64,000 nt of DNA, from contig NZ_JBIMER010000017.1 in the NCBI RefSeq assembly GCF_051262515.1, positions 1 through 64,000 on the forward strand, read 5' to 3'. Source of the stretch: Arthrobacter_N sp051262515 (GTDB lineage: Bacteria; Actinomycetota; Actinomycetes; Actinomycetales; Micrococcaceae). The translations under genes were made by a program, and so were the position numbers. Shown here in pieces: positions 57,115-64,000 of this stretch. The notes under the pieces were generated by a model that did no database searches, was not told where the DNA came from, and saw only the letters and a list, made by a program, of their open reading frames with translations. Position 1 is the stretch's first letter, and each line of letters begins with the position of its first letter.

Positions 57115-57728
57115 GCGGCGCCCCCGCCGCCGCCGCAGGTGTCGCCTACGCTATCGTGCCCGCCGGCACCGGGGGGAGCCCCGCCGCCGCAGGCGTCGAT
57201 GTGGAGCTGCACGGCCGGGGCGTAGAGCCCGACCAACTCGTCGGCGTCGGTCTCGCGGGAGGGCAGGAGTCCCAGGACGCGCACCCCCTCCGCGAACCCC
57301 ATCAGCTGGCAGGCGACGGCCGCGGCGTGGTGGCGAGACGCCGTCGTGTCCCCGATCAGCGCAGCCAGGTCGCCCAGGACGCGTTCGCGGACCTCCGCGC
57401 GGGTCCGGTCGGGGTCGGGGGACTGCAGGACGCTCGGCGGAAGGGTGCACCACGGGTCGGTGGCCCCGCAGTCCCGGCGCTCGAGGACCTGCCGGACCAG
57501 TGCGGCGCCCAGTTTCCCGCGCGGGACGTCGAGCGCGGCGAAGGGCAACGGGACGGGCCCGGCCGCCCGGTACAGCTCGGCCTTCGAACCGTGCAGCTTG
57601 ACCACCAGGGCGGGGGAGACGCCCGCGGCGGCGGCGATGTCCCGCACCGTGACGCCCTGGTAGCCGCGCTCGGCGAACAGGGCGCGCGCGACGGCGTGGA
57701 CGGTCCCGCGGTTCCCGGGCCGGTTCAC
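57111..57728 (-). CDS. TetR-family transcriptional regulator
   Basis: Regulator of 205 residues. Helix-turn-helix FAERGYQGVTVRDIAAAAGV followed by SPALVVKLHGSKAELYRA (about 16-53). The ligand domain is rich in Arg and Ala and ends in a Gly/Cys-rich tail (DACGGGAPPGAGGHD). The GTG at 57728 overlaps the MFS stop (GTGA). It presumably represses the MFS-led operon through the dyad at 59729-59744. Confidence 0.87.
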   Translation of the reverse strand: MNRPGNRGTVHAVARALFAERGYQGVTVRDIAAAAGVSPALVVKLHGSKAELYRAAGPVPLPFAALDVPRGKLGAALVRQVLERRDCGATDPWCTLPPSVLQSPDPDRTRAEVRERVLGDLAALIGDTTASRHHAAAVACQLMGFAEGVRVLGLLPSRETDADELVGLYAPAVQLHIDACGGGAPPGAGGHDSVGDTCGGGGGAA

Positions 57729-59686
57729 CGGGGCAACCCGATGTCGATGTTCTCGGATTTCGCGCTGAGGTTCACCTTGAGCGACCAGGCGCTGCCCACG
57801 GCCGGGTCGACCGCGGTGAGCACGTAGGTGCCGACCGCCGGCATCGGGAGTTGGTACGTCCCGTCCCCACCGGTGTGGGTGGAGGACATGAAGTCGCCGA
57901 TGCCTGCGCTCATCGTCACGAGCGCGGCGGACACGGGCAAGCCGTCCCGGGTGACCGTCCCGGACAGCGACAGCTTCTCGGTCAGCTCCAGGTCCTGTTC
58001 GCTGGTGCCGCTGAAATCGATGACCACCGCGCGCGGGGACCAGCCGGCCGCGTTCACCACCACCACGTAGCGGCCGGGGCCGGGAAGCACGGCCGAGAAG
58101 CGCCCGTCGTGTTCCGTGCGCGCCCAGTCGGCCGGGGTGCCGTCCTCGCGGACGAAGGTGACGATGGCGAACCCCGTCGGCGCGGCGTGCCCGCGGAAGC
58201 GCACCCGCCCGTGCACCATGGTTTCCCGCGCGCCGGCCCCGGCCGCCTTCACCACCCCGATGGCCCCGGTGCCGGCGGCGGAGCTCGCGGCGTCGCGAGA
58301 ATCGGGCCGCGGCAGGAACAAGGCGATCCCGATGCCGACGGCGGAGCTCGCGGCGGCCAGCCAGAACGCGATGTGCAGCGCGTCGACGGACGGGACGGTG
58401 CCGCCGTCGTACTGGAAGACGACGGCGGAGAGCAACAGCCCCGTGGTGGCGCTGGCCACCGAGGTACCGAGCGAGCGCACCAGCGCGTTGACGCCGTTCG
58501 CCGACGCGGTTTCGGTGATCGGGACGGCCCCCATGATCAGCGTCGGCATCGCGGCGAACGCGAACGCGACCCCGACGTTCACGAGGGTGGCCGCGACGAT
58601 CACCTGCGCGACGGAGTCGTCGAAGAACACGCGCCCGACGTACGTCGCGCCCATGATCGCCGTCCCGAAGATCAGCGTGAACCGCCCGCCCAGCCGGTTC
58701 AGCATCCAACCGGCGACCGGCGCCAGGGCCACCATCACCAGGCCCGAGGGGACCATGGCCAAACCGGCGCCGAGCACCGTGAGGCCGAACCCGTGGCCCG
58801 TGCCGACGGGCAGGTGCAGCTGCTGGGTGGTGATGAGCATGTTGACGAACATCGCGAAGCACGCGAAGAAGGAGGCGAGGTTGGTCAGCAGGACCGCGCG
58901 CTTCACGGAGGTCCGCAGGTCCACCATCGGCTGGTTGACGCGCAGCTCCAGGGGGATCCAGACCGTCAGCAGCGCGATCGCCAGCGCGAACAGCCCCAGT
59001 ACCAGCGGGCTGCCCCAGCCCCACGACGCGCCCTTGGACACGGCCAGCAGGATGGACGTCACGATCGCGGAGAGGATCACGGCGCCGACGACGTCGAAGC
59101 GCCCCGGCGTCGTCAGCGTGGACTCCTTGACCAGCAGCAGGAGGCCGACGATGAACACGACGCCGGCCGAGGCCGTGAACCAGAACAGGGACTGCCAGCC
59201 CAGCGCGTTGTAGAGCACTCCGGACAGCGGCATGCCGAGCGCGCCGCCGATGCCCAGCGTGGCGCTCATCAGCGCGACGGCGGAGCCGATCTTCTCCCGC
59301 GGCAGCTCGTCGCGCAGCACGGAGATGCCGACCGGGATCAGCGAGGAGGCGAACCCCTGCATGGCGCGGCCGACGATCACCGCCGCGAACGTGCCGCCGA
59401 CCGCCGCGATAACGGAGCCCAGCACCATGACCGCCAACGCCAGCAGGAGCATCTTGCGCTTGCCGTACATGTCCGCCATCCGGGAGACGATCGGGGTGAA
59501 GATGGCGCTGCTGAGCAGGGTGGCCGTGACCAGCCAGGAGGAGTCGTCGACCGATACGCCGAGGAGTTCCGGGAACTCCGGGAGCAGGGGGATGACCAGG
59601 GTCTGCTGCAGCGAGACGATCATTCCGCAGAGCGCGAGCACCGCGATGGTGGCCCAAGGGGGAACGGTGCGGGCGCTTGAGGGCAC
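57725..59686 (-). CDS. DHA2-type MFS drug exporter fused to carboxypeptidase-regulatory-like domains
   Basis: Protein of 653 residues. The N-terminal 465 residues form a 14-helix drug:H+ antiporter (DDSSWLVTATLLSSAIFTPI at about 47-66 and MADMYGKRKMLLLAL at about 69-83 are motif regions). The last 190 residues, after a short Ala/Gly linker, form two beta-rich domains (HGRVRFRG ... GRYVVVVNAAGW and LSGTVTRDGLPVSAALVTMS ... GTYVLTAVDP) like carboxypeptidase-regulatory domains. The C-terminal domains would lie in the cytoplasm if the 14-helix topology holds. First gene of an operon with tetR and two hydrolases. Confidence 0.87.
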   Translation of the reverse strand: MPSSARTVPPWATIAVLALCGMIVSLQQTLVIPLLPEFPELLGVSVDDSSWLVTATLLSSAIFTPIVSRMADMYGKRKMLLLALAVMVLGSVIAAVGGTFAAVIVGRAMQGFASSLIPVGISVLRDELPREKIGSAVALMSATLGIGGALGMPLSGVLYNALGWQSLFWFTASAGVVFIVGLLLLVKESTLTTPGRFDVVGAVILSAIVTSILLAVSKGASWGWGSPLVLGLFALAIALLTVWIPLELRVNQPMVDLRTSVKRAVLLTNLASFFACFAMFVNMLITTQQLHLPVGTGHGFGLTVLGAGLAMVPSGLVMVALAPVAGWMLNRLGGRFTLIFGTAIMGATYVGRVFFDDSVAQVIVAATLVNVGVAFAFAAMPTLIMGAVPITETASANGVNALVRSLGTSVASATTGLLLSAVVFQYDGGTVPSVDALHIAFWLAAASSAVGIGIALFLPRPDSRDAASSAAGTGAIGVVKAAGAGARETMVHGRVRFRGHAAPTGFAIVTFVREDGTPADWARTEHDGRFSAVLPGPGRYVVVVNAAGWSPRAVVIDFSGTSEQDLELTEKLSLSGTVTRDGLPVSAALVTMSAGIGDFMSSTHTGGDGTYQLPMPAVGTYVLTAVDPAVGSAWSLKVNLSAKSENIDIGLPR

Positions 59687-59728
59687 GGCGGCCTTTCGGG
59701 TGGCGGGCGGCAGGCGCGGCGGCCGCGT

Positions 59729-59744
59729 GTGAACAGGCGTTTAC
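59729..59744 (-). promoter_or_regulatory. probable TetR operator
   Basis: GTGAAC-AGGC-GTTTAC is a dyad with one mismatch, 43 bases upstream of the MFS start. It is the obvious candidate site for the co-transcribed TetR protein. The -35/-10 hexamers are not clear. Confidence 0.5.
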
Positions 59745-59843
59745 CGTCCCACCTGATCACGGGGGCTCCCACGCGTCAAGCGATGGCAACGCGCGGACCG
59801 GGCCGGCCGGGTCCGGGCTCCGGTCGGAGCGCGGGCCGTGCGC

Positions 59844-60668
59844 CTAGCGGGGGCCGCCCTGCCAGAGGGCGTCGAACGGCGCGGCCGAGGCGACGCGGTT
59901 CGCGATGCCCTCCGTGACGAACGCCTTGGCGGTGCGCGCTGCCTCCAACTGGGTGGCGCCCTTGGCGAGTTCGGCGAGTACGGCGGCGGCGAGCGAGCAG
60001 CCGGCCCCGGACGCGGCGATCTCGCCGACCTTCGGCGCGCCGAGCACCTCGGCGCGCTCGCCGTCGTAATAGACGTCGACGGCGTCCGGTCCCGCGAGCC
60101 GCACGCCGCCCTTCGCGAGCACGACGGCGCCGCTCGCCTCGTGGATGATGCGCGCGGCGCGCTCGAGGTCCTCCACGTCCTCGATCGCGATGCCGGAGAG
60201 CGACTCCGCCTCGAGGTGGTTGGGGGTGACGAACGTGGACAGCGGCAGCAAGTCGTTTTTGAGCGCCTGGTCAGTGTCCAGCGCGTGCCCTGGTTCCTGG
60301 CCCTTGCAGATCAGGACGGGGTCCAGCACCACGTGGCGCCACTTTTGCGTGCCGAGCGCGGCGGCGACGGTGTCGATGGTGGCGGGACTACCCATCATGC
60401 CGAGCTTCACCGTCTCGAGGCTGCCGGAGTAGCAGGCCTGGATGGCCTCGAGCTGGTCGGCGATCACCTGCGGTTCGACGGGAACGAAGCGGTGGTTCCA
60501 GTTGTCGCGGGGGTTGAACGAGACGATGCAGGTCAGGGCAGTGATGCCGTAGACACCCAGTTGCTGGAACGTTTTCAGGTCCGCCCGCGCCCCCGTGCCG
60601 CCGGTGGCTTCCGAGCCGGCGATGGTGAGGGTGATGGCGGGTGCGGTGGCGTGGTCCGTGGCGGTCAT
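59844..60668 (-). CDS. pdxK: pyridoxine/pyridoxal kinase of the ThiD-like (PdxK) branch
   Basis: Ribokinase-fold kinase of 274 residues. TIAGSEATGGTGARADLKTF (about 14-33) resembles the AGSDSSGGAGIQADLKTF start of ThiD/PdxK. GVYGITALTCIVSFNPRDNW (about 37-56) and DPVLICKGQEP are closer to Bacillus PdxK than to ThiD. The catalytic loop is SGAGCSLAAAVLAELAKGA (about 225-243) with the GAGC motif of PdxK. It phosphorylates vitamin B6 or hydroxymethylpyrimidine. ATG at 60668; the frame extends upstream without family features. Confidence 0.85.
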   Translation of the reverse strand: MTATDHATAPAITLTIAGSEATGGTGARADLKTFQQLGVYGITALTCIVSFNPRDNWNHRFVPVEPQVIADQLEAIQACYSGSLETVKLGMMGSPATIDTVAAALGTQKWRHVVLDPVLICKGQEPGHALDTDQALKNDLLPLSTFVTPNHLEAESLSGIAIEDVEDLERAARIIHEASGAVVLAKGGVRLAGPDAVDVYYDGERAEVLGAPKVGEIAASGAGCSLAAAVLAELAKGATQLEAARTAKAFVTEGIANRVASAAPFDALWQGGPR

Positions 60669-60831
60669 CCGTCCATTTAGGAGTGGACGTCTCGGATGGC
60701 GACCGTGGGCGTGTGGGAGGAATTTGGGTCGAATCACATCCGAGGTCCAATCGCCCGCGGGGTCGAATTACCTACCCTGTCGCCACCTACAGAAGGGGAA
60801 ACCCCACCGCAGGCAGCCCCACTTCTCCATC

Positions 60832-61489
60832 GTGCTGGCCCTGATGGCCCTGATGGCCGTGGTGGTGGTGCTGTCCAACGTCGGAGCCTCGAAAGGCGTG
60901 ACATTCGGCCCGATCGTCACCGACGGCGGTTTCTTCCTCTTCCCATCGCCTACATTTTGGGAGACGTCATCAGCGAGGTGTACGGCTTCAAGGCGGCCCG
61001 GCGTGCGATCGTGACGACGTTCGCCCTCTCCGCCCTGTGCTTCTGGATCATCATCGCCCTGCCCGCGGCAGAGTGGTCTGGATCATCATCGCCCTGCCCG
61101 CGGCAGAGTGGTACGACGGGCAGGAGGCCCTCACGCGCACGCTAGGACCCATCTGGCAGATCGTCGCGGCGTCCCTGTTGGGCTTCGCCGTCGGGCAGAC
61201 ACTGAACTCGTGGGTCCTCGTCCGGATGAAGGCGCGCTTCGGGGAGGAGTGCCTGGTCATCCGGCTCATGGGCTCCACGGGCGTCGGCGAGTTCTCCGAC
61301 ACGCTGATCTTCTGCGCCATCGCGGCGCCCGTCATCGGCATCAGCGACCCCGGCACCTTCACGAACTACGTCGTCGTTGGGTTCCTGTACAAGACCGGCG
61401 TCGAGTTCGTCCTCGTCCCCGCCACGACCGCGGTGATCGCCTGGTTCAAGCGGCTCGAACCGACCTACGGCGTCGTTCAAGAGGCCTAA
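60832..61489 (+). pseudogene. frameshifted queuosine-precursor transporter (YhhQ/QPTR family)
   Basis: Three frames together give a YhhQ-type membrane protein: VLSNVGASKGVTFGPIVTDG GFFLFP in frame one, IAYILGDVISEVYGFKAARR AIVTTFALSALCFW in frame two, then QIVAASLLGFAVGQTLNSWV and GEFSDTLIFCAIAAPVIGI in frame three. The first break is a missing C near 60944; the second comes from a perfect 35-bp tandem duplication (61043-61112). The N-terminus before HFSIVLALM is also doubtful. Two independent lesions argue for a true pseudogene. The family imports queuine or its precursors; tgt lies 1.2 kb downstream. Confidence 0.82.
61043..61112 (+). repeat. perfect 35-bp tandem duplication
   Basis: Bases 61043-61077 are repeated exactly at 61078-61112. 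The repeat encodes LWIIIALPAAEW-like residues in the transporter pseudogene, and 35 is not a multiple of three, so it shifts the frame. Perfect identity suggests a recent slippage event or an assembly artefact. Confidence 0.95.
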
Positions 61490-61530
61490 GACGCGCTGGC
61501 GGGTCCCGGCGCTGAGACTACCCTGAGCCT

Positions 61531-62139
61531 ATGGAATTCCTCACTGCGGCCGGCCTGAGCTCGGCGGCCGGGCTGAACGCCTACATCCCCATGCTCGCGC
61601 TGGGGCTGCTCGACCGGTTCACGTCGCTGGTCAGCCTACCCGTCGGCTGGGAATGGCTGTCCAACGACTGGATGCTGGGGATCCTCGGCGTGCTCCTGGT
61701 GCTCGAGGTGGTGGCGGACAAGATCCCGGTGGTGGACAGCATCAACGACTGGGTGCAAACGCTGGTGCGCCCGGCTGCCGGCGGAGTGGTCTTCGCCTCG
61801 GGCATAGGCGCTGAAACCGTGACGGTGTCCGACCCGGATTCCTTCTTCGCCGGCGACCAGTGGATTCCCGTCGTCATCGGCGTCGGCATCGCCCTTGTGG
61901 TGCATCTGGTGAAGATGACCTCCCGCCCCATCCTGAACGCGACCACCGTGGGAACCGCGGCGCCGATCGTCAGCACAGCGGAGGACGGCGCGGCTCTTGG
62001 TCTGGTGGCGGCGGCGCTCTTCCTTCCGGTCTTGGTGCTTGTCCTCCTACTTGCCCTCGCCGGTCTCGCGGTCTGGATCGTCCGCAGGTTCAGGCGCCCC
62101 AACACGCCGGGGGCGCCGTGGCAGCGTTCGGCGGCCTGA
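61531..62139 (+). CDS. DUF4126 membrane protein
   Basis: Protein of 202 residues with about five predicted membrane segments. SSAAGLNAYIPMLALGLLDR (about 10-29) and LEVVADKIPVVDSINDWVQT (about 58-77) are the conserved DUF4126 blocks. The second half has FASGIGAETVTV and VHLVKMTSRPILNATT, and the C-terminus is basic (RRFRRPN). Function unknown; it follows the transporter pseudogene by 41 bases and may share its promoter. Confidence 0.83.
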   Translation: MEFLTAAGLSSAAGLNAYIPMLALGLLDRFTSLVSLPVGWEWLSNDWMLGILGVLLVLEVVADKIPVVDSINDWVQTLVRPAAGGVVFASGIGAETVTVSDPDSFFAGDQWIPVVIGVGIALVVHLVKMTSRPILNATTVGTAAPIVSTAEDGAALGLVAAALFLPVLVLVLLLALAGLAVWIVRRFRRPNTPGAPWQRSAA

Positions 62140-62184
62140 CTCCAAGGGCATACAAACGCGGAGAACCTTGCCATGATCTAGACC

Positions 62185-62694
62185 ATGGCTGAGAAACCCG
62201 AACACGCCCAGAACGACAATCGGAATGGCAATCCCGCCCCAGGACAGCCCGCCGACGGGCCGGATACCGGACACGTCCGCCCGCCGGGCGCCACCGACGC
62301 AACGGTGGAGGCCCTCGGAAAGGTCTCCGAAGCGCTCGAGGTTGTCGAGCACGCCCGAGGCCTCCTCTACGGCTTCCATCGGCTGACCGGCACCGCCGAC
62401 TTGGCACTCGGCGAGGCCGTCCAACTGCTCCGCGACGCCGGCCACACCGACCTTGCCGCACGGGTGGACGAAGAGATCGTGGGACGCAACGTGATCCACG
62501 GGCGCTGGACGTTCCAAATCGTGGAGGACTACGACGACAACTACTACGCGGCATTCAAGGACATGGAAAGGCGGGCGCGCGACGAGCTCCTCGACGGCAA
62601 GCGGCACCTTTTCGAAGCGGAGATGAAGGAAAGCCGCCGCAGCCGCGGACGACCGCACCACGAGGCGGTCCCGCCGGAGGATGAGGTGTCCTAG
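62185..62694 (+). CDS. uncharacterised soluble protein
   Basis: Protein of 169 residues. The first 35 are Asn/Pro/Gly-rich and probably disordered. The core (about 38-125) is helical: ATVEALGKVSEALEVVEHAR, FHRLTGTADLALGEAVQLLR and WTFQIVEDYDDNYYAAFKDM. The C-terminus is charged. I recognise conservation of this layout in actinobacteria but no function. Its TAG stop lies in the CTAG at 62691-62694, shared with the stop of tgt. Confidence 0.7.
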   Translation: MAEKPEHAQNDNRNGNPAPGQPADGPDTGHVRPPGATDATVEALGKVSEALEVVEHARGLLYGFHRLTGTADLALGEAVQLLRDAGHTDLAARVDEEIVGRNVIHGRWTFQIVEDYDDNYYAAFKDMERRARDELLDGKRHLFEAEMKESRRSRGRPHHEAVPPEDEVS

Positions 62695-63986
62695 AGGCCC
62701 TGCGGGTCCGGCTCCTTGGCGTAATACGCGGCCAGCGTCCGTTCCTTGAGTTCGAAGAACGTACCGTCCTCGATGGCGCGGCGAGCGTCGTCGACCAGGC
62801 GCACCACGAATCGCTCGTTGTGGATGGAGATCAGCGTGTGGCTGAGTAGCTCCTTCGCCTTGTACAGGTGGTGGATGTAGGCGCGCGTGTAGTTCGCGCA
62901 GGCGTAGCAGTCGCAACCCTCCTGGAGAGGGGTGAAGTCGTCCCGGTATCGCCGGCCGGAGAGGTTGAACCGGCCGTGGGGGGTGTAGAACGCGGAATTT
63001 CTGGCCACGCGCGTGGGGGAGACGCAGTCGAAGGTGTCGGCGCCGTTTTCGATGGCGGTGAACATGTCGTCTGGCTCCGAGATGCCCAGCAGGTGGCGCG
63101 GCTTGTCCTCGGGCAGCACGTCGGCGCACCAGCCGACGATGGTCCCCAGGTTCTCTTTTTCCAGGGCGCCGCCGATCCCGTAGCCGTCGAACGGCATCGC
63201 GCCCAGGTCGGCGCACGCCTTCCGCCGGAGGTCCTCGAACTGCGCGCCCTGGATGACTCCGAACAGGGCTTGGTACGGCTTGTCCTTCCGCTCGTCGGTT
63301 AGCCGGAAGTGCTCGGCGATGCAGCGCTCGGCCCACAGGCGGGTCCGTTCCAGCGACTCCTTCTGGTACGCGCGCGAGTTGTGCAGCGTGGTGAGCTCGT
63401 CGAACGCGAACATGATGTCCGCCCCGATCCGGTGCTGGACACCCATGGAGATCTCCGGCGTGAAGCGGTGCATGTCGCCGTTGAGGTGCGACTTGAACCA
63501 GACGCCGTCGTCGTCCACGTTGGCGAGGCGTTCCTTGCCGGGCGCGACGGCGTCGTCCGCACCTGACTGGTCGGCGGTGCCCATGTCGATGACCTTCTTG
63601 AAGCCCGAGCCCAAGCTCATGACTTGGAACCCTCCGGAGTCGGTGAAGGTGGGGCCGGGCCAGTTCATGAAGGTGCCGAGGCCGCCTGCCGCGTCGAGGA
63701 TGTCCGCGCCAGGCTGGAGGTAGAGGTGGTACGCATTCGCCAGTACCGCCTGGGCGCCGAGTTCCCGGACCGATTCCGGCAGTACCGCCTTGACGGTGGC
63801 CTTGGTTCCGACGGCGATGAACGCCGGAGTCCGGATCTCTCCGTGCGGGGTGGAGATGGTGCCGGTCCGACCCGCCAGCGGCGAACCGTCCGGGGCCGTC
63901 AGGCGCGCGCCAACCTGGAACGTGAAGTCCGCCTGCCGTGGGTGGGTAGGCAGGGTCGAAGCGGGCGAGGGGATGGATTCAGGCAC
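62691..63986 (-). CDS. tgt: tRNA-guanine(34) transglycosylase (queuine tRNA-ribosyltransferase)
   Basis: Enzyme of 431 residues that exchanges guanine-34 of GUN-anticodon tRNAs for a 7-deazaguanine. Base-binding TDSGGFQVMSL (Asp116), FDELT (Asp196), nucleophile Asp320 in FDCVSPTRVARN, and the zinc site Cys358, Cys360, Cys363, His389 are all present. Pocket residues differ from preQ1-type bacterial enzymes: LTT follows DE where Zymomonas has Cys158 (Leu198 here), and GGALEKE replaces GGLAVGE. That may point to queuine itself as substrate. GTG start at 63986; a later start is possible. No queuosine-synthesis genes lie in the window. Confidence 0.92.
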   Translation of the reverse strand: MPESIPSPASTLPTHPRQADFTFQVGARLTAPDGSPLAGRTGTISTPHGEIRTPAFIAVGTKATVKAVLPESVRELGAQAVLANAYHLYLQPGADILDAAGGLGTFMNWPGPTFTDSGGFQVMSLGSGFKKVIDMGTADQSGADDAVAPGKERLANVDDDGVWFKSHLNGDMHRFTPEISMGVQHRIGADIMFAFDELTTLHNSRAYQKESLERTRLWAERCIAEHFRLTDERKDKPYQALFGVIQGAQFEDLRRKACADLGAMPFDGYGIGGALEKENLGTIVGWCADVLPEDKPRHLLGISEPDDMFTAIENGADTFDCVSPTRVARNSAFYTPHGRFNLSGRRYRDDFTPLQEGCDCYACANYTRAYIHHLYKAKELLSHTLISIHNERFVVRLVDDARRAIEDGTFFELKERTLAAYYAKEPDPQGL

Positions 63987-64000
63987 CCAACCAGTTTGCC

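Noticed and set aside
60720..60790. tRNA-like T-loop (GGGTCGAATC)
   Set aside because: No acceptor stem, D arm or anticodon arm can be built around it.
60669..60831. preQ1 riboswitch before the queuosine-precursor transporter
   Set aside because: No preQ1-I, II or III core could be recognised; only a small GGGGAAACCCC hairpin is present.
61043..61112. Mobile-element or CRISPR origin of the 35-bp repeat
   Set aside because: Only two directly adjacent copies with no spacer, lying inside a coding sequence; simple tandem duplication explains it.

Overview
The window is 64 kb of very GC-rich DNA, dense with genes. GTG and TTG starts are common, there are many 4-bp ATGA and GTGA overlaps, and several genes look leaderless. 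The gene families (Eat/GlnA-like/PuuD clusters, LysG-LysE, actinobacterial UmuDC, Nei2, mmsA operons, DUF3253, DUF4126) point to an actinobacterium, most likely of the Micrococcaceae (Arthrobacter-like). This is ordinary chromosome. I see no rRNA, tRNA, CRISPR array, prophage or intact insertion sequence.

Layout. 0.2-4.2 kb: a Fpg/Nei glycosylase, an apparently leaderless MFS-FadR operon, and two meta-cleavage enzymes (oxalocrotonate decarboxylase family and 4-oxalocrotonate tautomerase). 4.2-9.3 kb: a 152-bp inverted-repeat element, a CynX/NimT-type MFS, a D-2-hydroxyacid dehydrogenase, and a secreted subtilisin-like protease with four exact 267-bp-period repeats, closed by a very strong terminator. 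9.4-16.2 kb: a five-gene operon (ethanolamine-type permease, GlnA-like gamma-glutamyl ligase, SDR, aldehyde dehydrogenase, class I amidotransferase) with a divergent FadR regulator. It reads as a complete gamma-glutamylation route for ethanolamine or a similar amino alcohol. 16.2-22.3 kb: a decayed GAF-ANTAR regulator, then a glycerol operon glpD-glpF-glpK that ends in a glutathione-independent formaldehyde-dehydrogenase-type enzyme. 22.6-29.9 kb: a binding-protein ABC importer, an aromatic-ring monooxygenase with its IclR regulator, and an SRPBCC protein. 29.9-39.8 kb: a LysE exporter, a LysG regulator and a carboxyethylornithine-synthase-family enzyme, followed by housekeeping and orphan genes (esterase, thioesterase, Nei2, YceI, acetyltransferase, YfcE).

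39.9-44.8 kb: an SDR, a scar with two gene fossils (YbdK ligase, GlnQ-type ATPase), an SOS-box umuDC operon, a J-like protein and a secreted HNH-type nuclease. 44.9-54.7 kb: mmsA, an HIBYL-CoA hydrolase and mmsB, a metabolite:H+ symporter, an acyl-CoA ligase with MarR and a LuxR regulator split by an in-frame TAG, and an acyl-CoA dehydrogenase. These could together degrade isobutyrate or valine-derived acids, and three of their promoters share a CTWGGA-NN-TCC dyad. 54.8-59.7 kb: a stress-type SDR and a TetR/MFS/hydrolase operon joined by 4-bp overlaps. 59.8-64 kb: a pyridoxine-kinase-type enzyme, a queuosine-precursor transporter pseudogene with a 35-bp tandem duplication, DUF4126, an unknown protein, and tgt.

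Cross-cutting signals. There are four CRP/GlxR-like dyads (9 of 10 consensus positions each). Four intact convergent gene pairs, plus one gene/pseudogene pair, share both stop codons inside one YTAG tetranucleotide. Decay is clustered: GAF-ANTAR, YbdK, GlnQ, LuxR and YhhQ are all broken. All functional calls are from sequence reading only; no database search was run.
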